From CAYPZL01 sp964415045 (GTDB lineage Bacteria; Planctomycetota; Phycisphaerae; Sedimentisphaerales; Anaerobacaceae): a stretch of 20,358 nt of DNA. The first letter of the stretch is position 1; every line of letters begins with the position of its first letter. Location of the stretch: assembly GCA_964415045.1 (NCBI GenBank), contig CAYPZL010000101.1:1-20358 (forward strand), in the 5' to 3' direction. The translations under genes and the position numbers were made by a program. The notes beneath the pieces were generated by a model, which ran no database searches, was not told the DNA's origin, and saw only the letters and a program-made list of their open reading frames with translations. This document shows positions 8,120 to 13,852 of this stretch, one piece after another.

Positions 8120-8539
8120 CTACGGGCCCTCCAGCGGTCGGGCTTTGACGGCGATCTGCTCTTTGAGCGTTTCGACCTCGGCCCGGAGCTGCTCGATCTC
8201 CCGCCTCAGCCGGGCGTTCTCGTTCATCACCGCGGCCGTGACGTCCTCGACCCGCGCGGCGATGCCGTCGCGCAGATCCTTCCGCAACGTCTCGTTCTGA
8301 TTCTTATACTGCGCCAGCAGCTCGCCCTGCGCCTGGATCTTCTCGGCGTGCTCCTGGCGCAAGGTCTTGATCTGCGCTTCCTGGGCGGCGATCTGACCCT
8401 TGAGCTCGACGTTCTGCGCGGCCAGCAGTCGAGCCTGCTTCTCGTTGGGGGCCTGCTCCCGCTGGCAGCCCGCCGTCAGAGCCGCAACGAAAATGACACT
8501 CGCCGCCGGGAAAACCCACGCACATCTTCTGCTCGTCAT
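8120..8539 (-). CDS. Small coiled-coil lipoprotein
   Basis: This 139-residue protein has a lipoprotein signal peptide with lipobox LTAGC (Cys25), so the mature protein is predicted to be lipid-anchored outside the cytoplasm. Nearly all the remainder (about residues 35-132) is a charged heptad-type coiled coil rich in Gln, Glu, Ala, Leu and Arg (for example LRREIEQLRAEVETLKEQI). No enzyme motif is visible. The start follows AGGAGG at ideal spacing. It resembles the neighbouring gene at 8607-8960 in lipobox context (AALTAGCQ against AVLTAGCQ) and coiled-coil body, so the two are probably tandem paralogues. A structural, envelope-spacing or scaffold role is plausible but not shown. Confidence 0.8.
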   Translation of the reverse strand: MTSRRCAWVFPAASVIFVAALTAGCQREQAPNEKQARLLAAQNVELKGQIAAQEAQIKTLRQEHAEKIQAQGELLAQYKNQNETLRKDLRDGIAARVEDVTAAVMNENARLRREIEQLRAEVETLKEQIAVKARPLEGP

Positions 8540-8606
8540 ACCGGCCTCCTTTCCAGCCAGTGGCGTCCTCAGCGCGCCGGACCGGTGAGAGCCGGCCGCC
8601 GTCGTA

Positions 8607-8960
8607 TCATTGCTCGGTCTCCGGCCCGACCACGTCCTGGAGCTTGCGCAACTCTTGCTTGACCGCTCGAATCGTGTCGCGGAGATCCTTGTTGGCGGCC
8701 TTGAGCCTTTCCATTTCCGCCTGCAGGGTGGCCAGCTCCGCCTCTCGCTGCTTCAGAATATCGTTGTACTGGCGCTCGAGACTTCTGATCTCCGCCTCGT
8801 GGTCGGCGCGGGCGGTGTTGAGCTCGGCGCGGGCGGCCGTGAGGAGATTGGCCTGCTCCTCGCTCGCAACTGTTTTTTGCCGCTGCTCCGGTTGCTGACA
8901 CCCCGCCGTCAACACAGCCAGTAACATCAGGCTCGTCGCTATCTTACGCATGGGTTTCAT
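8607..8960 (-). CDS. Small coiled-coil lipoprotein (paralogue of 8120-8539)
   Basis: The product is 117 residues long, with a short basic start (MKPMRK), a hydrophobic core and lipobox LTAGC (Cys21). The region from about 34 to 108 is one long predicted coiled coil (EAEIRSLERQYNDILKQREA and following). It lies 43 bases after the methylthioadenosine phosphorylase stop and 67 bases before the second lipoprotein, all on the same strand, so the three may be co-transcribed. An alternative start is the ATG at 8951, three codons in. No known family was recognised beyond the lipoprotein and coiled-coil features. Confidence 0.78.
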   Translation of the reverse strand: MKPMRKIATSLMLLAVLTAGCQQPEQRQKTVASEEQANLLTAARAELNTARADHEAEIRSLERQYNDILKQREAELATLQAEMERLKAANKDLRDTIRAVKQELRKLQDVVGPETEQ

Positions 8961-9003
8961 GCCCTCATCCTATCACGGAACCATATTTCGTCAAGATGGA
9001 ACG

Positions 9004-9879
9004 CTACTCAAACAGTATTCCCAACCGCTCCTTCTGCGCCGCCTCGATGCGGCCGGGGTCCGTCCAGACCGCCAACGCCAGGCTCTGGCGGCAGCCGCAG
9101 CCCTCGTCCACCAGCGTCTCGCCGCCGGCCAGCAACGCCTGGACCAAGGCGAGGCAGTTGTCCGTGGCCGTCTGGAGGTTCGCGATGATCTCCTCCAGCA
9201 GCGTCTGCTTGCCCTTGGACGCATCGTGAGGCCGCCAGCAGTCGTAGTCGCTCACGAGCGCCACCAGAGCATAGCACATCTGCGCCTCGCGGGCGAGCTT
9301 CGCCTCGGGCATCGCCGTCATGCCGATCAGGTCGCCGCCCCAGGCCCGGTGCATCCGCGACTCGGCCCGCGTGGAAAACTGCGGACCCTCCATGCACACG
9401 TACGTCCCCTGCGGGTGAATCCGGATATCCAGCGGGTCGGCGGTCCGCAGCAGCGCCTGTCGCAGCCGCCCGCACGTCGGATCGGCCATCTCGCAGTGCA
9501 CCGCCCCGTAGCCGCCGAAGAACGTCGGCGTCCGTTTGAACGTCTTGTCGATGAGCTGATCGACGATCACCAGATCGCCCGGCGCGATCTCGTCGCGCAG
9601 CGAGCCGACCGCCCCGCTGGCGATCACCGCGCGGGCGCCGAGCTTCTTGAGCGCGAAGATATTGGCCGCATACGGGACCTCGCTCGGTGAGAGCGTATGC
9701 CCCGGCCCGTGCCGGCTCAGGAACGCGATCCGTCGCGCGCCCAGCGCGCCCACCATCACCGGACCGCTGGGAGCGCCGAACGGCGTCTCCACCTCGCGAA
9801 ACTCCGATCCCGTCATCGCCGCCGCCAGCGCGTCACCCAGACCCGTGCCGCCAATGACGCCTACCAACTCATCTGCCAT
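9004..9879 (-). CDS. mtnP: S-methyl-5'-thioadenosine phosphorylase
   Basis: The 291-residue enzyme belongs to the MTAP/PNP family, which cleaves 5'-methylthioadenosine with phosphate to adenine and methylthioribose-1-phosphate in the methionine salvage pathway. Family landmarks are IGGTGLG (9-15) at the phosphate site, SRHGPGHTLSPSEVPYAANI (55-74), ASGAVGSLRDEIAPGD (87-102), CMEGPQFSTRAES (162-174), MTAMPEAKLAREA (187-199) and SDYDCW (210-215), whose aspartates contact the adenine in MTAP. Length is close to the family norm. The start at 9879 is set by AAAGGAGGT nine bases upstream; a longer frame reaching 10017 has no support. It is divergent from the TIGR04076 gene. Related family members act on methylthioinosine or guanosine, so exact base preference is likely rather than proven. 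Confidence 0.9.
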   Translation of the reverse strand: MADELVGVIGGTGLGDALAAAMTGSEFREVETPFGAPSGPVMVGALGARRIAFLSRHGPGHTLSPSEVPYAANIFALKKLGARAVIASGAVGSLRDEIAPGDLVIVDQLIDKTFKRTPTFFGGYGAVHCEMADPTCGRLRQALLRTADPLDIRIHPQGTYVCMEGPQFSTRAESRMHRAWGGDLIGMTAMPEAKLAREAQMCYALVALVSDYDCWRPHDASKGKQTLLEEIIANLQTATDNCLALVQALLAGGETLVDEGCGCRQSLALAVWTDPGRIEAAQKERLGILFE

Positions 9880-10076
9880 GCCTTTATGACCTCCTTTCAT
9901 CAACAAGCCGCTATAGTAATAGCCTTTGCCCCCGCGGACAATTCCTTCCCGCCGAGAGACGGAGAATTCCGCCGTGTGTGAAAACATCCCGGCAGCGCCC
10001 GGAATTGGTTTGAACAATCCGGCCGGCGCTCCATACTAATAGGAAATCCGAAACCGTTGTTGGGAGCTATCGCGAT

Positions 10077-10364
10077 ATGGATCTGGTGATTACGGTCAAA
10101 GAGATCAAAGGGCACTGCCCCACGTACAAGGTCGGCGACACGTTCACGCTCAAGGCCGGCTACCAGCTCGTCAGCGACACCCCCGTCTGCATGCACGGCC
10201 TGGCCGCCCTGATGCCCTACTACAACGCCCTCCGCGTCTCCGAGCCCGCCCAGTGGGGACTCGACGGAAAAGAAGACAAATCCAAAGCCTACATCCACTG
10301 CCCCGACCCCTGCCAATACACCAGCGGAGGAACCGTGATCTTCGAAATCAGCAAGATAGGCTGA
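10077..10364 (+). CDS. TIGR04076 family protein
   Basis: This 95-residue protein matches the small conserved family TIGR04076 as I know it. It starts with the pattern VKEIKGHCPTYKVGDTF (7-23), has a central CMHGLAALMPYYNALR segment (38-53) and ends in HCPDPCQYTSGGTVIFEI (74-91). The family is widespread in bacteria and archaea, has conserved cysteines and no established function. The start is an ATG after GGGAG ten bases upstream. It is divergent from mtnP with a 197-base gap and stands alone on its strand. Confidence 0.85.
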   Translation: MDLVITVKEIKGHCPTYKVGDTFTLKAGYQLVSDTPVCMHGLAALMPYYNALRVSEPAQWGLDGKEDKSKAYIHCPDPCQYTSGGTVIFEISKIG

Positions 10365-10387
10365 CCCGCCGCCCCCCGCGCAGAAAC

Positions 10388-10573
10388 CTACCTGCCAAAA
10401 CGCGCGGCCAGACGCCCCTCCACCTCGTCGTGGGTCAGGGTCTTGGCATCTTCGACGTCGCGCTCGCCTCGCTCAATACATTCGAGAACATAAAGATGGT
10501 ACTGGATATCCTCGAAGGTCGATTCCTCCGGCATACGCGATATCATTTCACTGGCCCTCTCCTTGATGCTCAT
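10388..10573 (-). CDS. Small antitoxin-like protein, no toxin adjacent
   Basis: The 61-residue product (MSIKERASEMISRMPEE..., FEDIQYHLYVLECIERG, ending LTHDEVEGRLAARFG) resembles small acidic/helical proteins usually annotated as antitoxin or addiction-module components paired with ParE/RelE-like toxins. The ATG at 10573 follows AGGAG at seven bases. A longer in-frame extension to 10672 lacks a ribosome site. Partner toxin genes normally follow such antitoxins directly, but only 23 bases separate its stop from the convergent TIGR04076 gene, so it appears to be solitary. The function as an antitoxin is inference from sequence style. Confidence 0.65.
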   Translation of the reverse strand: MSIKERASEMISRMPEESTFEDIQYHLYVLECIERGERDVEDAKTLTHDEVEGRLAARFGR

Positions 10574-10746
10574 AAGACACTCCTGACTGCAACAGACGAT
10601 CCAGGGATATTGTACCACGACGGCCCCAGATAAGCCGAATAGACCCTCAGCAGCAGCGGGCCTCCGCCACACTCGCGCGTGGCTCCAATTCCTACGTCAG
10701 GTCTCCGAAAGGCTGCCCCCGATTCACGAAAATGCACCTCACACAG

Positions 10747-10866
10747 CTATTGGCGTCCTTCTATCAGATCTGGCAATTCCTCGTAGACCTCTTCAATAGG
10801 TTTCTGTATCGTTCGCAAGCGGCTGGTGCCAAATAGTCTCTTGTATCGTCCGCAGACCCACTCCAT
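10747..10866 (-). pseudogene. Possible remnant of a broken gene, C-terminal end
   Basis: Read on the minus strand, this stretch codes MEWVCGRYKRLFGTSRLRTI and goes on to VYEELPDLIEGRQ before a stop. The frame remains open and protein-like upstream (AGYLVIDS before the Met) until it runs into the 36-base dispersed repeat at 10885-10920. This looks like the C-terminal tail of a larger gene cut off by the repeat. It is too short to identify, and there is no ribosome site before the internal Met. It could also be a chance frame. Confidence 0.3.
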
Positions 10867-10884
10867 TGAATCGATGACAAGATA

Positions 10885-10920
10885 CCCAGCGCGGCCTCGC
10901 TGCGCTCGGCCGCAACCAAA
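10885..10920 (-). repeat. 36-base dispersed repeat, copy 1
   Basis: These 36 bases recur exactly at 20304-20339 in the same orientation. The core GCGGCC...GGCCGC can form an imperfect hairpin. On the minus strand one frame reads LVAAERSEAALG, a peptide pattern I associate with mobile GC-rich repeats in many bacterial genomes; that association is from memory. Here it sits between the SIR2-like gene and a broken gene remnant. Confidence 0.85.
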
Positions 10921-10965
10921 AACTCCGTTTCTAAGCCTTATCGTAACTACTGCAACGACAGGAGG

Positions 10966-11883
10966 TTACATTGATTTACGTCGAATCTTTGTCAAAAACT
11001 TAACGATGTTTGAGGTTAGTAGTCTAGCGTTCCGGTTGCTCTGAAAACCGATAGATAACGCTCGGCGGGCCTCCTCGTCTGCCTCTGGAAGTGAATATCC
11101 GATGATCACGACCAGTTCCGCGTCTAGGAGACGCTGCACGAAGTAGTCCCACTGGCTACGCAGTAGTTCGTACACCGGATCGCTATACTTGTAGTAGCTC
11201 GGTTCCAAGATCACGGGCTGCCCTCCCGTCTCGCCGTGCTGATACGCAGCCCACTTCTCATTCAAAGCGGGCTGACTGCCAAAGGGCAAATAGTGCAGGG
11301 AGTTGTTTTCATACCACCAGTTGATCCCTCCGTGTAACTTCAGGTACGTGCATCGTTGACTCCCGGAATACCAATTCTGGAGGTCAACAACGACCCTTGG
11401 GTTGCACCGATCAAAGGGGTGACTGCCGCCCGAGTAGTAGTAGGAGGCCTCGAATATGCAATCCCAATTGAAGGTTGCCCAAGTGCTCTGTTCAATGTTA
11501 GCGCGTGCGTGGCCAATGATCGGATTCAAGTAGCCAGCCTGTGTATTCTTGTGGTCGTAAACAGCCTTCTTGATCAGAACAAAAAGGTCTCTCTTGAAAC
11601 GGTCGCTTTCTCCGTCCTCGGGGAGCATGGGCGGAGCGAACGCATAGGCGGGCTTCTCAAAATCGCGGACAAGAGTCAGTATCTCCTCGACAGACAACGT
11701 TTCGTTCGACGTATCCAAGGTGTGCCCGCGCGGTCGCCAGAACAAGCACGCTAACCGCGTCCGCAAAAACTCGTTCTCATTAAGGTAAGCACGCGCAGAA
11801 TGGTCTTTGAACACATTCAAGAGTGTAGGCACGCCAAAGGGTGCGCTCGCACCAGCTCCAAGGATGAATACGGCCTTGTCCAT
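10966..11883 (-). CDS. SIR2-like domain protein, candidate phage-defence NADase
   Basis: The 305-residue protein has a SIR2-like fold signature: VFILGAGASAPFGVPT with the dinucleotide loop GAGAS (9-13), FNWD (138-141) in the position of the usual TTNYD-type motif with Asn139, KLHG (182-185) with the probable catalytic His184, ILEPSYYK (225-232), and VVIIGYSLPEADEEA (258-272). SIR2-like proteins of this style act as NAD-degrading effectors in several anti-phage systems, and others have unknown roles. There is no transmembrane segment or obvious partner domain. The C-terminal 25 residues after the last strand look unlike a normal end and may reflect truncation or a frameshift. Start ATG 11883 follows GGGAG. 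No second defence gene is adjacent except the unrelated GxxExxY gene. Confidence 0.8.
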   Translation of the reverse strand: MDKAVFILGAGASAPFGVPTLLNVFKDHSARAYLNENEFLRTRLACLFWRPRGHTLDTSNETLSVEEILTLVRDFEKPAYAFAPPMLPEDGESDRFKRDLFVLIKKAVYDHKNTQAGYLNPIIGHARANIEQSTWATFNWDCIFEASYYYSGGSHPFDRCNPRVVVDLQNWYSGSQRCTYLKLHGGINWWYENNSLHYLPFGSQPALNEKWAAYQHGETGGQPVILEPSYYKYSDPVYELLRSQWDYFVQRLLDAELVVIIGYSLPEADEEARRALSIGFQSNRNARLLTSNIVKFLTKIRRKSM

Positions 11884-12164
11884 TGTTTTCTCCCATCACG
11901 TGTTTAGAATCCGGTGTCCTTAACCGTAGACCTAGCGCGAGTGCAAAAGGAAACAGCGTCAGTTCCGCCTTCCGTGGCGCTAACCGTAGAACGCTATCAC
12001 ACATCGACGGGTATGTCATATCAACCATCGCTTACTCTACGCTTCTCACGGCACGGTAGTCTGCGAATCCATAGCCATATTGTAAGGTGAATGGGGCGGG
12101 AAGGCAAAGGGAATTGTCGTGAAAACCAAAGCGCTCCGGAGCGCGGCAGAAGGTAGCGAGTTTG
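11884..12164. other. Intergenic region upstream of the SIR2-like gene
   Basis: No convincing gene is seen between the SIR2-like start and the first copy of the flanking repeat. TAACCGTAGA occurs twice (around 11920 and 11980). A perfect 14-base palindrome GCGCTCCGGAGCGC lies at 12131-12144. The promoter for the SIR2-like gene should be here but could not be assigned. Confidence 0.35.
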
Positions 12165-12339
12165 AACCGCGAAAGACGCGGACTACGCGAAAAATGATTG
12201 GGGCTCCGCCCTTCGCGCGGTCGGCGCGTTTTCAATTCGAGGGACCGATCCAGGTGTCCTGTCGAACGGGCGTCGCTTCGGTGCGCGAAATTTGCCACCG
12301 GCGGGGCTTGCCTTCGCGTATTCCGCGTATTTCGCGGTT
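12165..12339. repeat. Palindrome-ended repeat, copy A
   Basis: This 175-base unit starts with AACCGCGAAAGACGCGG and ends with CCGCGTATTTCGCGGTT. Its outer 27 bases are inverted repeats of each other (25 of 27 by eye). It is a direct repeat of 12842-13009: 33 of 35 bases match at the left end and 34 of 36 at the right, with a more diverged middle. It ends eight bases before the stop of the GxxExxY gene, so it may also end that transcript. The architecture resembles a non-coding mobile unit. Confidence 0.75.
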
Positions 12340-12346
12340 TTGAAAA

Positions 12347-12760
12347 TCATTCCGTTACGCCTTTGCTGTAGCGTCCGCGCGTGTTGACGATTCGCTCGAC
12401 CTCCAGTTTCGGGTAGTGCCCGAAGTTGACGAGAAGCCCAAGCTGGAAACCGGTCGCTTTGAGGTAGTTCTGCACCTGGGCGCGGTGCTCGTTCGCCAGC
12501 GCCTTGACAGCCTTGAGTTCGAGGATGATCTTCTCATAGCATACGAAGTCCGGCTCGTACCTGCCGCGTAACGGCGTCCCTTTGTACTCCAGCGCCAGCG
12601 GTTTCTGCGCGAGGAAGGGGACACCCTGAAGTCGCAGTTCGATTTCCACGCACTCCTGGTAGATCGCTTCCAGAAACCCACACCCTTTCTCCCGGTAGAC
12701 CTCAAGACAAGCCCCGATGATCTTGTAGCTTTCTTGCCTGAATATGATCTCCGCTTTCAT
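12347..12760 (-). CDS. GxxExxY family protein (PD-(D/E)XK nuclease-like fold)
   Basis: The 137-residue protein carries the naming motif GFLEAIY (28-34) of the GxxExxY family. YEPDF (68-72) and IILELK (78-83) supply D71, E81 and K83, the arrangement of a PD-(D/E)XK nuclease core, and the end VNFGHYPKLEVERIV is also typical. Family members are small, widespread and of unknown function. The ATG at 12760 gives the usual N-terminus; a GTG at 12784 would add eight residues, and neither has a strong ribosome site. The gene is bracketed by direct copies of a palindrome-ended repeat (12165-12339 and 12842-13009), so gene plus repeats may move or be copied together. Confidence 0.88.
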   Translation of the reverse strand: MKAEIIFRQESYKIIGACLEVYREKGCGFLEAIYQECVEIELRLQGVPFLAQKPLALEYKGTPLRGRYEPDFVCYEKIILELKAVKALANEHRAQVQNYLKATGFQLGLLVNFGHYPKLEVERIVNTRGRYSKGVTE

Positions 12761-12841
12761 GGAACTGGAGTATAGAGCAATCACCTACCAAGCGAAAGCC
12801 ATTTCCGTGCCGGGTCGCGGGCGAGAGACGTGGAAAATGGG

Positions 12842-13009
12842 AACCGCGAAATACGCGGAGTACGCGAAAAATGATTCGGGCTTCCCGCGTTCGGCGTGCT
12901 TTCGGTTCGACGGGTTAAGCCAGGTGTTCTATCGAACGGGCGTTGCTTCGTTACGCGGAGCGTGGCACCGGCCGGGCTTGCCTTCACGTATTCGGCGTAT
13001 TTCGCGGTT
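12842..13009. repeat. Palindrome-ended repeat, copy B
   Basis: This 168-base unit begins AACCGCGAAATACGCGGAG and ends GGCGTATTTCGCGGTT. Its 27-base ends are inverted repeats (24 of 27 by eye). It is a direct repeat of copy A at 12165-12339 and lies about 80 bases upstream of the GxxExxY start. I see no target-site duplication at either edge. Confidence 0.75.
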
Positions 13010-13127
13010 CAAAAGCCGTTGCGGAGGGGTGTCTTGTTTTCTAAGATCGGGTCAGATGCGGCTGGGATTGCGGTGGGTTGGCCGCGGTTGTTGTTGAGAT
13101 GTTGGGGATTGGCGAAGGGAGGCTGAC

Positions 13128-13502
13128 GTGCGGGCGATCTTGAAGTTTTCGGGTGTCATGTGCTGCATCGGGGTGGGCGGCAACGCGGTGTTTTTTCTCC
13201 TGGGCGAGTCCGAACTGCTGACGGCGATGCTTGTCCTGTTCATTGTCGGGATTGTGCTGCTTGGCTTGGCGTCCATTCTCGATCGCCTCACGCGGATCGA
13301 GTTCCTTCTCAAGTCGTCCCGCGGTGACGGGACCGGCCGGGTCGAAACCGAGCTCGGCGATTTCGAGCTGCTCGGCGACGTCGAAGGCCAAGCCATGTGC
13401 GTCGGGTGCCGAAAAACGGCCCCCAGAGCGGGCCTGTACTACAACAAGGCGCTGGAGATCTACTACCATCCGCAATGCCTCGCCCGCGACCGCAGCACAT
13501 AG
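13128..13502 (+). CDS. Small membrane protein with C-terminal zinc-ribbon-like motif
   Basis: The 124-residue product has two closely spaced hydrophobic segments (about 7-27 and 31-52) forming a hairpin. A charged linker follows, then a C-terminal motif CVGC (Cys91, Cys94) and HPQC (His114, Cys117) that could bind one zinc ion. The C-terminal part is probably cytoplasmic. It starts with GTG at 13128, supported by GGGAGG five bases upstream. I do not recognise the family. A hairpin with a T run follows at 13571. Nothing in the neighbourhood fixes a function. Confidence 0.7.
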   Translation: MRAILKFSGVMCCIGVGGNAVFFLLGESELLTAMLVLFIVGIVLLGLASILDRLTRIEFLLKSSRGDGTGRVETELGDFELLGDVEGQAMCVGCRKTAPRAGLYYNKALEIYYHPQCLARDRST

Positions 13503-13570
13503 CCGCCACCACCCTTTCATGGTCAGGCAAGCAGAAATCCCAATCGAATTCGCCCGGGGGAAAGTCTTCG

Positions 13571-13596
13571 CCCGGCCGGTGGAAAGCCGGGATTTT
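13571..13596 (+). terminator. Possible terminator
   Basis: CCCGGC (13571-13576) pairs with GCCGGG (13586-13591) over a nine-base loop, followed by ATTTT. It lies 70 bases after the small membrane protein gene. The short stem makes this moderate evidence only. Confidence 0.4.
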
Positions 13597-13818
13597 CCGC
13601 GCTTCGCGCAGGGTCCGGGCGATTGCGTGTTGCGGATTGGAGATTGGGGGTTCGCGGCAGGGAGCGTGGGAAATGTCAAACGAAGCCAATTTGCGGCGGG
13701 GCCGATTTGGGCGAACATTCCCAGGGACGAGGCGTTATGAATATGCTGCTCGAAACAATGTGGTCCGGACTCCCGCTGACACCGGCGTGGAGCGGCGGTT
13801 GCAAGCGCCGTCGGCCGG

Positions 13819-13846
13819 TTTACACGGGGCAGGTTTTGGGTATACT
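13819..13846 (+). promoter_or_regulatory. metX-metW promoter placed for a leaderless transcript
   Basis: TTTACA (13819-13824) and TATACT (13841-13846) are 16 bases apart. The -10 box ends only six bases before the ATG at 13853, so transcription would begin at or next to the start codon. There is no Shine-Dalgarno sequence before that ATG, which agrees with a leaderless mRNA. Confidence 0.55.
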
Positions 13847-13852
13847 CTCGCT

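Larger units (their letters stand above)
13503..13852. other. Intergenic region before metX-metW
   Basis: This 350-base region contains a terminator-like hairpin (13571-13596), a GATTGCGTGTTGCGGATTGG string of the repetitive 'gcggattg' type around 13621-13640, and the metX promoter (13819-13846). No convincing gene is seen. It was checked for a SAM riboswitch and no recognisable core was found. Confidence 0.4.

Noticed and set aside
11780..12028. 82-codon minus-strand frame at the SIR2-like gene's start
   Set aside because: It overlaps the well-supported start and ribosome site of the SIR2-like gene and shows no domain.
12131..12144. Perfect palindrome GCGCTCCGGAGCGC as a terminator
   Set aside because: It has no loop, no T run and no gene ending nearby; it is noted only as a palindrome.
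13503..13852. SAM riboswitch upstream of metX
   Set aside because: No SAM riboswitch core could be recognised, and the promoter sits directly before the ATG, leaving no room for a leader.
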